A stretch of DNA of 64,000 bases from an uncultured Pseudomonadales bacterium. Lineage in GTDB: Bacteria; Pseudomonadota; Gammaproteobacteria; Pseudomonadales; Azotimanducaceae. The DNA is taken from NCBI GenBank assembly GCA_905182155.1, contig CAJJAX010000001.1, positions 1-64,000 of the forward strand. The letters run 5' to 3'. Shown here in pieces: positions 41,176 to 50,902 of the stretch. The notes beneath the pieces are model-generated. The model saw nothing but the letters and a program-made list of their open reading frames with translations. It searched no databases and had not been told where the DNA came from. The translations under genes were made by a program, and so were the position numbers. Position 1 is the first letter of the stretch; each line of letters opens with the position of its first letter.

Positions 41176-42456
41176 TTAACCCGCTTTCGTCGCGCTCAAT
41201 GCGGCGTTTAGCCGCGCCAAATTCTTCTTTTCTATACGAAGATGCATTGCAATCGTGCCACTGTCATCCATAACCTCGTCGATCACGGCGGCCAACTCAA
41301 AGCATTTCGCCCGAATCATACCTTGCTCTGGCCGGAGTGAAATGACCGTCGTAACCACATCATCTGCGATGAGCTCATCAAGGCAGGACAACAGCTCCGG
41401 TAACCCAATCCCGGTCAGGGAAGAGACTTGCACAGAATAGGGTTTACCCTCAGCATCCCGACGCACCAACGGTCCAGTCACTCCCTGAAGATCAGACTTA
41501 TTCAGAACGAGCAGTTGCGGCACCTCTTTGGCGCCAATTTCAGCCAAAACTTTGTTGACCGAATCCATCCGCTCTTGCTTTTCACCGGCTGACGCATCCA
41601 CCACATGCAGAATGAGGGTTGCCTCGCTCACCTCTTGAAGCGTTGCCTTAAACGACTCGACCAAACCATGGGGTAGGGCTCTGATAAAACCCACTGTGTC
41701 CGAGATAACGGCTTTCCCCGCGAGGGGCAAACTAATCTGTCGAAGGGTCGGATCCAACGTCGCAAACAACTGGTCTGCTGCGTGAACGGCGGACTGAGTC
41801 ATCCGGTTAAATAACGTCGATTTTCCCGCGTTGGTATACCCCGCGAGGGCAACGGTTGCGGTTTCCGATCGCGCTCTCGCGCGGCGACTTTGATTTCGTT
41901 GCCGCTGAACGCGCTCCAATCGCTCCTTAATTTTTTTATTGCGAGCTGCCAATAAACGCTGGTCTGATTCTAGCTGCGTTTCACCCGCACCACCAAGCCC
42001 GGCACCCGCGCCGCCTCGTTGACGATCAAGGTGGGTCCACCCTCGAACAAGTCGAGAGGCGCTGTGCTCCAATTGCGCGAGCTCAACCTGAAGCTTGCCC
42101 TCATGGGTTCGAGCGCGTTGCGCAAAGATTTCTAGGATCAACCCGGTTCGGCCTAACACCCGCAGATCCAAGGCGCCCTCAAGATTACGCTCCTGGGTCG
42201 ACGAGAGGTCTTCGCTAAACAACACCAGGTTGGCATTGACTGCTTCTGCGGCCGCCTTAATTTCATCGACTTTTCCAGATCCCACCATCGTTTTAGGATG
42301 CGGATCCCGACGGGCACTCTCGATCAGTCCAACGACCGCCATACCGGCCGACCGAGCCAGTTCTTGAACTTCCTCGTGGGTCGCAAGATCCGACGTCTTG
42401 TTCCGAATAAAAACGAGCATCGCCTTCGAGCCCGGCGCTGGCCGGTCAAAAAACAT
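41176..42456 (-). CDS. hflX: GTPase HflX
   Basis: A 426-residue translational GTPase-family protein that splits stalled ribosomes, notably under heat stress. The N-terminal domain has GSGKVDEIKAAAEAVNANLVLF, the helical linker has GKLQVELAQLEHSASRLVRGW, followed by GGAGAGLGGAGETQLESDQR, and the G domain has ALAGYTNAGKSTLFNRM (Walker A), DTVGFIRALPH (G3) and LNKSDL (G4). It follows hfq after 17 bases. Confidence 0.97.
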   Translation of the reverse strand: MFFDRPAPGSKAMLVFIRNKTSDLATHEEVQELARSAGMAVVGLIESARRDPHPKTMVGSGKVDEIKAAAEAVNANLVLFSEDLSSTQERNLEGALDLRVLGRTGLILEIFAQRARTHEGKLQVELAQLEHSASRLVRGWTHLDRQRGGAGAGLGGAGETQLESDQRLLAARNKKIKERLERVQRQRNQSRRARARSETATVALAGYTNAGKSTLFNRMTQSAVHAADQLFATLDPTLRQISLPLAGKAVISDTVGFIRALPHGLVESFKATLQEVSEATLILHVVDASAGEKQERMDSVNKVLAEIGAKEVPQLLVLNKSDLQGVTGPLVRRDAEGKPYSVQVSSLTGIGLPELLSCLDELIADDVVTTVISLRPEQGMIRAKCFELAAVIDEVMDDSGTIAMHLRIEKKNLARLNAALSATKAG

Positions 42457-42473
42457 AACAGCAACCTAGGTCT

Positions 42474-42716
42474 TTAATCGAGAACCTCCAATGGATCATC
42501 AAAATCGATCTTGACCGCTCGCGAGGGCACAACCGTTGAGATCGCTGATTTATAAATCATTTGATTGACTGTGTTTCGCAACAAAATAACAAACTGATCA
42601 AAAGATTCGATTTGCCCCTGAAGTTTAATCCCACTGACCAAGAAGATAGAAACGGGGATTCTCTCCTTCCTCAGCGCGTTTAAGAATGGGTCCTGTAGAG
42701 ACTGACCTTTCGACAT
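42474..42716 (-). CDS. hfq: RNA chaperone Hfq
   Basis: An 80-residue Sm-like protein forming a hexameric ring that pairs small RNAs with mRNAs. [40 protein letters not shown] and [20 protein letters not shown] are the conserved Sm1 and Sm2 parts; the YKSAIS motif and proximal-face Gln/Phe are present. The C-terminal tail is short, as in Pseudomonas. It is preceded by miaA after 166 bases. Confidence 0.98.
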   Translation of the reverse strand: MSKGQSLQDPFLNALRKERIPVSIFLVSGIKLQGQIESFDQFVILLRNTVNQMIYKSAISTVVPSRAVKIDFDDPLEVLD

Positions 42717-42882
42717 AATGACTCCTAATTACTTCAAAACGCTGGCCTGTCCAACGCACTCACCGTATTGACGATAGGATCACAGGGCTTGACGCGCGCC
42801 AATCGCGCTCGCTCGAGCTTAACTTACCCACCACTGTTCTCGGAAAGCGTCGATTTGCCGACGTCGTCGACGCACGGCTTCC

Positions 42883-43812
42883 TTACGATGCTTTTATCAA
42901 TATGTTGGCGACCGGTTCGATTTTCAAGAGCGCATCGAGCGATGCCGTCGATATTTTTTTGACGGTTTCAAACGAGCGTAACCAGGTGAACTGACGTTTG
43001 GCCAATTGCCGAGTCGCAATAATCGCTTTTTCACGCATTACATCGAAGCCAAGATCCCCTTCCAGGAACTGCCAAGCCTGCCGATAACCCACGGCCTTCA
43101 TGGCCGGCAGCGCATCATGCAAGGCATATTTCGCCCGCAACTGTTCAACCTCAGCGACCAGCCCTCGGTCCAACATGTCATCGAAGCGAACCTCAATTTG
43201 ATGGTGAAGTTGCGCTCGGGACTCAGGCATGATTGCAACTTCAGTGAGGCTCGCGCCAATCCCAAGCTGACCTTTCGCCTGCAAAGCCGTCAAGGTTTGA
43301 CCCGTAAGCCGATAAACCTCCATCGCGCGCTGGAGCCGCTGACGATCTGAGGGTTTGATTCTGGCTGCAGCGACCGGATCGATCCGCCGAAGCGCATCAT
43401 GCAGAAAGGGCCAACCCTGCGACTCAGCGATCTCGAGGATTTCATGTCGGATCATCGAGTCAGCTTCCGGCAAGTCGGCGATGCCATCGCGCAAGGCCTT
43501 GAGGTACAACATGGTGCCGCCAACCAAAACCGGTAGCCGTCCTCTTGATTGAACCGCGTCAATGGCGCGCCGTGCATCCTGACAAAAATCAAAGGCGGTA
43601 TAGGGATCCGTTGGCGCACGAATATCAAGGAGATGATGTGGCACCAAAGCCTGCTGGGCTTGATCGGGCTTTGCGGTCCCAATGTCCATATCGGTATAGA
43701 CCTGCGCCGAATCAACGCTCACGATTTCGACGTTAAATCGGTCAGCCAAAGCGTAAGCAAGTGCTGACTTACCCGATGCCGTTGGCCCCGTGATCACTAA
43801 GGCTTGGGTCAA
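42883..43812 (-). CDS. miaA: tRNA dimethylallyltransferase
   Basis: A 309-residue enzyme that attaches a dimethylallyl group to A37 of tRNAs reading U-starting codons. The P-loop VITGPTASGKSALAYAL, VSVDSAQVYTDMDIGTAKP, LVGGTMLYLKALRDGIADLP and KAVGYRQAWQFLEGD are diagnostic, and the C terminus has ATRQLAKRQFTWLRSF. It sits between mutL and hfq in the conserved order. Confidence 0.97.
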   Translation of the reverse strand: MTQALVITGPTASGKSALAYALADRFNVEIVSVDSAQVYTDMDIGTAKPDQAQQALVPHHLLDIRAPTDPYTAFDFCQDARRAIDAVQSRGRLPVLVGGTMLYLKALRDGIADLPEADSMIRHEILEIAESQGWPFLHDALRRIDPVAAARIKPSDRQRLQRAMEVYRLTGQTLTALQAKGQLGIGASLTEVAIMPESRAQLHHQIEVRFDDMLDRGLVAEVEQLRAKYALHDALPAMKAVGYRQAWQFLEGDLGFDVMREKAIIATRQLAKRQFTWLRSFETVKKISTASLDALLKIEPVANILIKAS

Positions 43813-43842
43813 GCTTATTGGCCTCTCATCTAATAAAGATAG

Positions 43843-45630
43843 TCATTCCTCTACCGTCAGTTGAGACCAAGTCGGTCGACCATGATTGCACTGCCCACTT
43901 CGCTCCGTAATTTCCATGTCTCGCAACAACGCATTCATCTCGGGTATCGACAGCTTGCGATTGGCCCGCACAGAACCATGGCACGCCATCGTCGACAGTA
44001 ATTCATCCCGACCATCATTAATTCTATTGCTGGAACCAAACTCGAGGAAATCCGAGAGCACGTCGCGCACCAATTGCTCAGAAGAATCTCGGCTCAGCAT
44101 CGCCGGGACACCGCGAATGATCACACTCTCCTCAGAGACAACCTCAAGCTGCAGCCCAATCTCACTCAACTCAACCGCATGCTCAGTAACCAGCGCAACT
44201 TCGCGCGAACTTAAAGCAAGGCTAACCGGAACCAGCAGCGGCTGGGTTTTAAGACCATCGGCATCCATTGCCCGCTTTAAGCGCTCATAGGTAATGCGTT
44301 CATGGGCGGCGTGCATATCAACCGCAACCAACCCGTTCACATTTTGAGCGAGAATATAAACGCCATGTAATTGGCCGAGCGCAAATCCCAAGGGCGGGAT
44401 TTCGGCGCCGTCATCGAGCCCAGCATCAAAACCGAGGGTCGTCCCGGTCCAGTTACTCGGACTCTGACTGGGCGATTGTGACAGGCCAAAAAACCCCGTG
44501 CCCTGATTGCTCCGACTGGTAAACGCCATATTTCTTTGAACATAACCAGGATCGATCGGTGCCAACTCAGACAGACCGCCCTCAAAACCAGGTTCCAGCA
44601 CCTGATTGGGGGCATGACCACCTTCCGGCCGCACCGATGCCAAAACCTGATGGATTGTTCGATAAATGAGATCATGGACCGCGCGACTCTCCCGAAACCG
44701 AACTTCGTGCTTGGTCGGGTGGACATTCACATCGACCAAATTCGGGTCAAGGTTCAAAAATATGGCATACACCGGATGCCTGCCATGAAACAGCACATCT
44801 TTATAGCCCTGACGCACCGCATGACTACAGACCTTGTCACGAATACAACGATCGTTCACAAAAAAATACTGTTGGTCGGCTTGGCTCCTCGAATAGGTGG
44901 GGAGCGAAATCCAGCCCTTTAGCTGCATCGTCCCAATCTGTTCTTCAAAATACAGCGCTTGATCTAAAAAACTTTGACCAAAAACAGCTTTGATTCGGTG
45001 GTGTTGATCTTCTACCGCTCTGGCAGCCTGAAATTGACGATAAACTTTGCCATTGTGGGTCACCATAATCGCAACCGCCGGATGGCTTAACGTCATTTTA
45101 CGAATCACATCGTCGATCCGACCCAATTCAGTTTTTTCCGCTCTCAGAAATTTTCTGCGCGCCGGCGTGTTGAAAAATAAATCTCTGACTTCAACCGTTG
45201 TACCCTGAGGATGAGGCGCTGGGATAACCTCAGACGTCATAGCTTCGCCATGAACTTGTACGGCATACCCTGACTTTTCTGTCGTTGCGTTCGAGGTCAT
45301 CACCAATTTAGACACCGAGGCAATCGAGGCCAACGCTTCGCCCCGGAAACCAAGCGAACGAATGCCTTCGAGGTCCGACTCAGTAAATATCTTTGAGGTT
45401 GCATGCCGAGACAAGGCAAGGGCCAAGTCTTCCCGCTGAATGCCGCGGCCATTATCCCGAACTCGAATTAATTGACTGCCGCCCGCTTCAAGCACCAGAT
45501 CGATTCGACTGGCACCGGCATCAACCGCATTTTCAATAAGCTCTTTCACCACAGATGCCGGACGCTCGACCACTTCCCCTGCGGCAATCTGATTGGCTAA
45601 CCGGCTGGATAACAGTTGGATTCGATTCAC
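43843..45630 (-). CDS. mutL: DNA mismatch repair protein MutL
   Basis: A 595-residue GHKL ATPase that links MutS recognition to strand nicking. IQLLSSRLANQIAAGEVVERP, ELIENAVDAGASRI, RVRDNGRGI and LGFRGEALASIASVSK form the N-terminal ATPase, and ACHGSVRANRKLSIPEMNALL with GQCNHGRPTW form the C-terminal dimerisation end. The protein stops after QLTVEE, about six to ten residues earlier than relatives that end in E-L-x-x-L-F-x-R. One extra T at the stop (GAATGA to GAATTGA) would read EELTIFIR then a stop, so a small read error at the end is possible. It overlaps amiC by four bases. Confidence 0.95.
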   Translation of the reverse strand: MNRIQLLSSRLANQIAAGEVVERPASVVKELIENAVDAGASRIDLVLEAGGSQLIRVRDNGRGIQREDLALALSRHATSKIFTESDLEGIRSLGFRGEALASIASVSKLVMTSNATTEKSGYAVQVHGEAMTSEVIPAPHPQGTTVEVRDLFFNTPARRKFLRAEKTELGRIDDVIRKMTLSHPAVAIMVTHNGKVYRQFQAARAVEDQHHRIKAVFGQSFLDQALYFEEQIGTMQLKGWISLPTYSRSQADQQYFFVNDRCIRDKVCSHAVRQGYKDVLFHGRHPVYAIFLNLDPNLVDVNVHPTKHEVRFRESRAVHDLIYRTIHQVLASVRPEGGHAPNQVLEPGFEGGLSELAPIDPGYVQRNMAFTSRSNQGTGFFGLSQSPSQSPSNWTGTTLGFDAGLDDGAEIPPLGFALGQLHGVYILAQNVNGLVAVDMHAAHERITYERLKRAMDADGLKTQPLLVPVSLALSSREVALVTEHAVELSEIGLQLEVVSEESVIIRGVPAMLSRDSSEQLVRDVLSDFLEFGSSNRINDGRDELLSTMACHGSVRANRKLSIPEMNALLRDMEITERSGQCNHGRPTWSQLTVEE

Positions 45631-47003
45631 GATCGCTCCGGTATTTTCAGAACTTGACCAATGCGAAGGCGGTCGGACTTTAAGGCGTTAAAGGATCTTA
45701 AGATGCTTTGAGAGACGCGAAACCGCTGAGCAATCTCCGACAAGGTATCACCAGACTTAATTTTGTAGGCAATGACACGTGGCGCTTGGGCGATTCGCTG
45801 GGCCAAAAAAGTTCCCTCTGGTGGTTTTTTTCGAAAATAGGTTGAGACACCTTTAAAAATGGCGCCCGCCATTTTCTTCTGATGCGCAGACGTTCGCAAT
45901 TTTCTGGCCTCCCCCGGATTGGAGATGAACCCCGTTTCAACCAAGATCGACGGAATGTCGGGTGACTTCAACACAATGAAGGAGGCCTGTTCAACGCTCA
46001 TCTTATGTAATTTGTTGATTGGTGCGATTGATTTGATCACCTCCGCACCCATTTCTAAGCTCGCGCTCAAACTCGCGGTCATGGAGAGATCCAGCAACAC
46101 ACCCGCCAACACATCATCCTTGTCGTCAAGACTTACACTACCCACACCACCAATCAAGTCTGCCCGGTTTTCTTTTTCAGCAATCCAGCGCGCGGTTTCA
46201 CTGGTCGCGCCACGCTGAGAAATCGCAAAAACCGATGCCCCGCTGGCGGAAGCCGTTTTCCAGGCATCGGCATGAATTGAAATGAACACATCCGCTTGAT
46301 TATCACGAGCCAGCTGGGTTCGGTTTCGATGCGCAACGTAGTAGTCGCCTCGACGGGTCAGCACGGCCTTAAAACCCGGCTCGGCATCGACCCGATCAGC
46401 GAGCGCCTTCGCGATGGCCAGTACAACGGTTTTTTCATAGGTCTTGCCCGGGCCAATGGCGCCAGGGTCATCGCCACCATGACCAGGATCAATGGCAACG
46501 ACAATGTCTCTGAGCGGTTGTTCAACCTTCGGTTCAGCCGCCGGTGCTTTGCGACCACCGAGGGCTGGAAACAAATCGATCACGAGGCGATCGCCATACT
46601 GAGCAATCGGGTTCAGCAAAAAGCTCCTGGGCTTAACCGATTCGGACAGATCTAAAACGACGCGCAGGTTCTCTTGTTTTGCTGACGAAAATCGAATGTC
46701 GGTAACAGCCGTCCCGGCAAAACCCTTCGACCCAAGCGGTTGCCGGCGAGCTTTTTTGGCCAAGGTCGAGCCCGGCAAATCAATCACGAGCCTGAGCGGG
46801 TTTTCAAGAACGAACAACGTATGGTCTAGGGGTTCGCTGACATCGAACACCAATCGGGTCTTTTCTGGCGATGCATGGAGTCTAATGCTGTTGATGGTTG
46901 GACTCGCCAGGGCAACCCGTGACAAGAGCAAAGCCACCATCAAGGTGCTTAGAAGTCGACAAGCGCAGGCGCCTAAAGCGCTCGGGCGTCGGGGTACCGT
47001 CAT
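45627..47003 (-). CDS. amiC: N-acetylmuramoyl-L-alanine amidase (AmiC/AmiB type) with LysM
   Basis: A 458-residue secreted peptidoglycan amidase that cleaves septal wall to allow daughter-cell separation. A signal peptide (LLSTLMVALLLSRVALA) is followed by an AMIN domain (INSIRLHASPEKTRLVFDVSE), the zinc Amidase_3 domain with VAIDPGHGGDDPGAIG, FISIHADAW and LVETGFISNPGEARKL, and a C-terminal LysM (YKIKSGDTLSEIAQRFRVS). The symbol amiC is used in the loose sense; the mutL-tsaE position is that of amiB in E. coli and Pseudomonas. It overlaps tsaE by four bases. Confidence 0.93.
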   Translation of the reverse strand: MTVPRRPSALGACACRLLSTLMVALLLSRVALASPTINSIRLHASPEKTRLVFDVSEPLDHTLFVLENPLRLVIDLPGSTLAKKARRQPLGSKGFAGTAVTDIRFSSAKQENLRVVLDLSESVKPRSFLLNPIAQYGDRLVIDLFPALGGRKAPAAEPKVEQPLRDIVVAIDPGHGGDDPGAIGPGKTYEKTVVLAIAKALADRVDAEPGFKAVLTRRGDYYVAHRNRTQLARDNQADVFISIHADAWKTASASGASVFAISQRGATSETARWIAEKENRADLIGGVGSVSLDDKDDVLAGVLLDLSMTASLSASLEMGAEVIKSIAPINKLHKMSVEQASFIVLKSPDIPSILVETGFISNPGEARKLRTSAHQKKMAGAIFKGVSTYFRKKPPEGTFLAQRIAQAPRVIAYKIKSGDTLSEIAQRFRVSQSILRSFNALKSDRLRIGQVLKIPERS

Positions 47004-47455
47004 ACCGCTAACCTTGCCATCGCACGCTCGCCTTTTTCTGAGCCTGACTGTATCAGCAGGCGTCGGCTGGTATCTCCAATGACCCGCATTTCAATCTCCA
47101 GATCCGGCGTGGGTAATAGCCCGAGTCCGTTCTCTGACCATTCAATTAAACACAGCGCTTGGCTTGTAAAATACTCATCAACGCCCAAATAGTTTAACTC
47201 GTCTGGATCACCGAGTCTGTATAGGTCGAAGTGATAGACCTGATGTCCTGGCAGCTCATACGGCTCCACTAAGGTAAAGGTTGGACTTTTCACTGCGCCT
47301 GCATAGCCTAAAGCCCGCAGCATACCCCGGCAGAGCGTGGTCTTTCCCGCGCCAAGGTCCCCTTTTAGGAAAATAATCCCGGAGCCTTCAAGCACCTCGA
47401 CCAGGCGGCCACCGAATTGTTCGGTGGCCGCCGCCGTATTGAGCCGCCAGCTCAT
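47000..47455 (-). CDS. tsaE: tRNA threonylcarbamoyladenosine biosynthesis ATPase TsaE
   Basis: A 151-residue P-loop protein needed with TsaB, TsaC and TsaD to make t6A37 in ANN-decoding tRNAs. IIFLKGDLGAGKTTLCRGML is the Walker A loop, VKSPTFTLVEPYELPGHQVYHFDLYRL the conserved core, and CLIEWSENGLGLLP follows. It overlaps nnr by four bases and amiC by four. Confidence 0.96.
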   Translation of the reverse strand: MSWRLNTAAATEQFGGRLVEVLEGSGIIFLKGDLGAGKTTLCRGMLRALGYAGAVKSPTFTLVEPYELPGHQVYHFDLYRLGDPDELNYLGVDEYFTSQALCLIEWSENGLGLLPTPDLEIEMRVIGDTSRRLLIQSGSEKGERAMARLAV

Positions 47456-48915
47456 AGCGGCATCCCCGCAAGCGAGCGACCCACCTGAGTTACCACATCC
47501 CGAGCGAGCAATCCCACTTCGCCCTGCTGTGAGGTCGCCATCAACCCGGCGCGGCCATGATGCGCAACCCCCAGTTCCGCGGCGCGATTCAGCGGTTGAC
47601 CCTGAGCCAGCAAAGCACCCACCACCCCTGACAGCACATCGCCCATCCCAGCCGTTGCCATTGCCGGCCCGCCCGAGAGGTTAATAGCAATCCCCGTGTC
47701 CGACAAAACCAAGGTCGCGGCCCCCTTCAACACCACCACACTCCCGTACTGAGCCCGTAGCTGACGTAACACCGCCAACCGATCCGGCTCGACCTTATCG
47801 CGGCCTAATAACCTTGCGGCTTCCAAAGGGTGGGGCGTTATAATGCAATCACCTAAGGGGATAGGCGACTGAGCCAGAAGGTTTAAGGCATCGGCATCCA
47901 GCACAAGCGGCTTGCCGGCGGCCATGACCTGTCGATAAAGATTCTGGGCCCACTGATCTTGACCGAGGCCGGGCCCAAGAACCACCGCCTGAACGCGATC
48001 GAGCAGATCCGTTATATCGGCGGTATCCGTCGCCGCTCGGAACATCACCTCGGGACACCGCGCTAAGAATCCCGATCGATGCCCGGCGCGGCTGACAACG
48101 GACACAAGCCCAGCGCCACTGCGCAGGGCTGCCTCACTTGCCAAGAGGCAGGCGCCACCGAAGCCTGTGTTACCGCCAATCACCAGTAGATGGCCAAAAT
48201 GACCCTTATGCGCTGTTTTTTTGCGCGCCCGTAACGTTGGTGCGTCCAGAACCCGCAACGCTTTGGCATCTTGCGCGGTGAGCACGGCTCCCGGCAGGCC
48301 GAGATCAGCCAGAATCACTTCCCCGGCGTAATCAGGACCATCCTGGCTATACAAGCCGATCTTGAGCGCCAAGAAGGTCACCGTAATCGACGCCATAATG
48401 CAGACGGCATCGACCTCGCCCGAGTCAGGTTGTAAACCAGAAGGCAAATCAACCGCGACCACCGGGTTATTAGCCGCATTCATTGCCATCATGGCGGATC
48501 GATACCGTGGCCGAATCTCGCCGCGAATCCCAAGACCCAATAAGGCATCCACTAATATTGCGCCAGACATCACGAGCCCCTCGAACGGCTCGAAGACAGC
48601 CTGACTATTTTGGCAGACTAAAAGTGCTTGCCGCGCATCTTCGGAAAATTTTTCGACATCGCCAACCAGCGCGACCTGAACAACCCAACCTCGATCCGCT
48701 AAACCGGCGGCGATCAAGAGGCCATCCCCCGCATTATTCCCTGAGCCACAAAAAATCTGCGCCCGTTTAGTGTCGCGGTAGCGCGCCAAGATAACCTCGA
48801 CAACGCGACGCGCGGCCAATTTCATCAACTGGAAACCGGATATGCCATAATCCTCTGAATATTGTCGATCAATCTCTTTAATAACCGAGGCAGGGTAGAG
48901 CTTTGACGCGATCAT
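47452..48915 (-). CDS. nnr: Bifunctional NAD(P)H-hydrate epimerase/dehydratase
   Basis: A 487-residue two-domain repair enzyme for damaged NAD(P)H. The N-terminal YjeF epimerase domain has QLMKLAARRVVEVI, FCGSGNNAGDGLLIAAGLADRG and AVDLPSGLQPDSG; the C-terminal ribokinase-like dehydratase has HFGHLLVIGGNTGFGGACLLA, AVVLGPGLGQDQWAQNL, LDADALNLL and GMGDVLSGVVGALLAQG. It is divergent from queG, with about 65 bases between the start codons. Confidence 0.96.
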   Translation of the reverse strand: MIASKLYPASVIKEIDRQYSEDYGISGFQLMKLAARRVVEVILARYRDTKRAQIFCGSGNNAGDGLLIAAGLADRGWVVQVALVGDVEKFSEDARQALLVCQNSQAVFEPFEGLVMSGAILVDALLGLGIRGEIRPRYRSAMMAMNAANNPVVAVDLPSGLQPDSGEVDAVCIMASITVTFLALKIGLYSQDGPDYAGEVILADLGLPGAVLTAQDAKALRVLDAPTLRARKKTAHKGHFGHLLVIGGNTGFGGACLLASEAALRSGAGLVSVVSRAGHRSGFLARCPEVMFRAATDTADITDLLDRVQAVVLGPGLGQDQWAQNLYRQVMAAGKPLVLDADALNLLAQSPIPLGDCIITPHPLEAARLLGRDKVEPDRLAVLRQLRAQYGSVVVLKGAATLVLSDTGIAINLSGGPAMATAGMGDVLSGVVGALLAQGQPLNRAAELGVAHHGRAGLMATSQQGEVGLLARDVVTQVGRSLAGMPL

Positions 48916-48981
48916 AGTGACCCTCGTGCCTTGAAGTGGATCATTATAGCCAAACCTATGGCCACCACCGGGAAAATATTG

Positions 48982-50077
48982 ATGTCGTTGCAGGCCCTTA
49001 AAGATCAGATCCCCCAGTGGGCCGAGGCGTTAGGCTTCTCAGCAACCGGATTTGTCAGACTCGACCGGAGCGATCACGAGTCGCACCTTTTAAAGTGGCT
49101 CGGTAACGACCATCACGGCAGCATGGATTACATGGCACGCAATCTTGAACTGCGGGTCGACCCAGTTGGGTTACTACCCGGATCCCTCAGCGCCATTACC
49201 GTCCGAATGGACTATCTGCCGGCTTCAGAGATGACGAGGATTGAAGAGACCCTTGCCTCACCGAGCCAAGCCTACATTGCTCGCTATGCCCTCGGCCGGG
49301 ATTACCATAAAGTGATTCGACGTCGACTCACCCAACTCGCGACGCAAATCAATGAGGCGGCATCGGGGTTGAAGATGCCGCAGTATGTCACCCGGGCCTG
49401 CACCGATTCCGCGCCCATTCTTGAAAAACGCTTTGCCGAGCAATCCGGGTTGGGATGGATCGGAAAAAACACACTGCTGCTCAACCAAAATCGAGGTTCC
49501 TGGTTTTTTATTGGTGAGCTCCTCACCAACCTGCCGTTTTTTGATGCCGCCAAGGTGTCAGCCAACCACTGCGGGAGCTGCACCCGATGTTTGGATGTTT
49601 GTCCAACCAAGGCCTTTGTCGGGCCCTTTGAGCTCGATGCTCGGCGTTGTATTTCTTATTTAACCATTGAATTGAAAGACGAAATACCTACGGAGTTCAG
49701 TGATGGGCAATCGAATTTTTGGCTGCGATGATTGCCAAATGGTCTGTCCTTGGAATAAATTTGCGGCCGAGTCGGTGGAGCCGGTTTTCAAACCGAGACC
49801 AGACTTTGAGCAGGCTGAATTAACAACTCTATTTGCTTGGAGCGAAGCGACCTTTTTAGAAAAAACCCAAGGCTCGGCAATTCGGCGGACAGGGTACTCG
49901 GGCTGGTTGCGTAATATCAGTGTCGCGCTCGGCAACGCGGCCTATGATCCTACGATCGTGTCATCGCTTAAGGCAAAACGTGCAACAACCGACCCAATGG
50001 TTCAAGAACATATTGACTGGGCCATTCAGCAACAACTTTTAAAACGGGACGCAGGAGACCCGACATCTACATCTTAA
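48982..50077 (+). CDS. queG: Epoxyqueuosine reductase, frameshifted as sequenced
   Basis: A cobalamin and iron-sulfur enzyme that performs the last step of queuosine formation in tRNA. The first part has [41 protein letters not shown] and the cluster motif [16 protein letters not shown], and [12 protein letters not shown]; the second part has [20 protein letters not shown] and a helical tail. The halves are in different frames and meet at 49696-49704 (EIPTEFS then VMGNRIFG); removing one T or adding two bases joins them. I choose the ATG at 48982 ([15 protein letters not shown]) by similarity to family starts; ATG 48958 is an alternative. The gene converges on orn, overlapping it by 11 bases. 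Confidence 0.9.
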
Positions 50078-50612
50078 AGACGTGCTCTCGATAGACCTTC
50101 AACTCATCGATGGATTCTCGAATATCATCCAATGCCCGGTGCTTACCTTGCTTTATGACAAGATCCATCACTTCTGGCTTCCAGCGCATCACCAGAACTT
50201 TAATCGCACTCACATCGAGATTCCGATAGTGAAAAAATCGACCGAGCTCCGGCATGTGACGATCGATGAACCGTCGATCCTGACCAATACTGTTACCACA
50301 CAGCGGCGAATCTCTGGGCCCAACATAATCTTTTAAGAACGCAAGGGTTTCGGCTTCCGCCATCGCCTCGGTCACCGATGATGCGAGCACCCGTGCCGTT
50401 AACCCTGACTCACCGTGGTGCTCCGTATTCCACTCATCCATCATATTCATCCGAGCTTCGGTCTGATGAATCGTTAAGCAGGGGCCTTCCGCAACAATAT
50501 TGAGCTGGGAATCCGTAATGATGGTCGCCATTTCCAAAACCAGGTCTGTATCGGGATCCAAACCTGTCATTTCCATGTCGATCCATACCAAGTTGCCTGA
50601 ATCTACTGCCAT
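50067..50612 (-). CDS. orn: Oligoribonuclease
   Basis: A 181-residue DEDDh 3'-5' exonuclease that finishes RNA decay by cutting dinucleotides and short oligomers; in pseudomonads it also degrades pGpG from c-di-[25 protein letters not shown] has the first acidic motif, [18 protein letters not shown] the second, and [22 protein letters not shown] the His/Asp end. It is divergent from psd with a 290-base gap that contains no gene I can see. Confidence 0.98.
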   Translation of the reverse strand: MAVDSGNLVWIDMEMTGLDPDTDLVLEMATIITDSQLNIVAEGPCLTIHQTEARMNMMDEWNTEHHGESGLTARVLASSVTEAMAEAETLAFLKDYVGPRDSPLCGNSIGQDRRFIDRHMPELGRFFHYRNLDVSAIKVLVMRWKPEVMDLVIKQGKHRALDDIRESIDELKVYREHVFKM

Positions 50613-50902
50613 AAAAATCTCCTCTTTGAACCAAGCGTCGGGCGGCTTTTAATCCCCTATTTAACCCGAGTCAACCGTAAAATACGAGACTGACGGATGA
50701 CCCGACCGCACTAGCCCACTGCCGGGTCAACCCGCCCGTCAAAATGCGGTCAAACGACGCAACCTTAAACCTTTTATCCTTCACTTCGGCAACAGGAATT
50801 CTGACGGCGCCAGGATTGCGTTAGACTGACCGCTCAAACAGAACCTCATCACAGCAACGCGTGATGAATTAGGCAATCGACTCACTTGGATATGGCTGTT
50901 TC

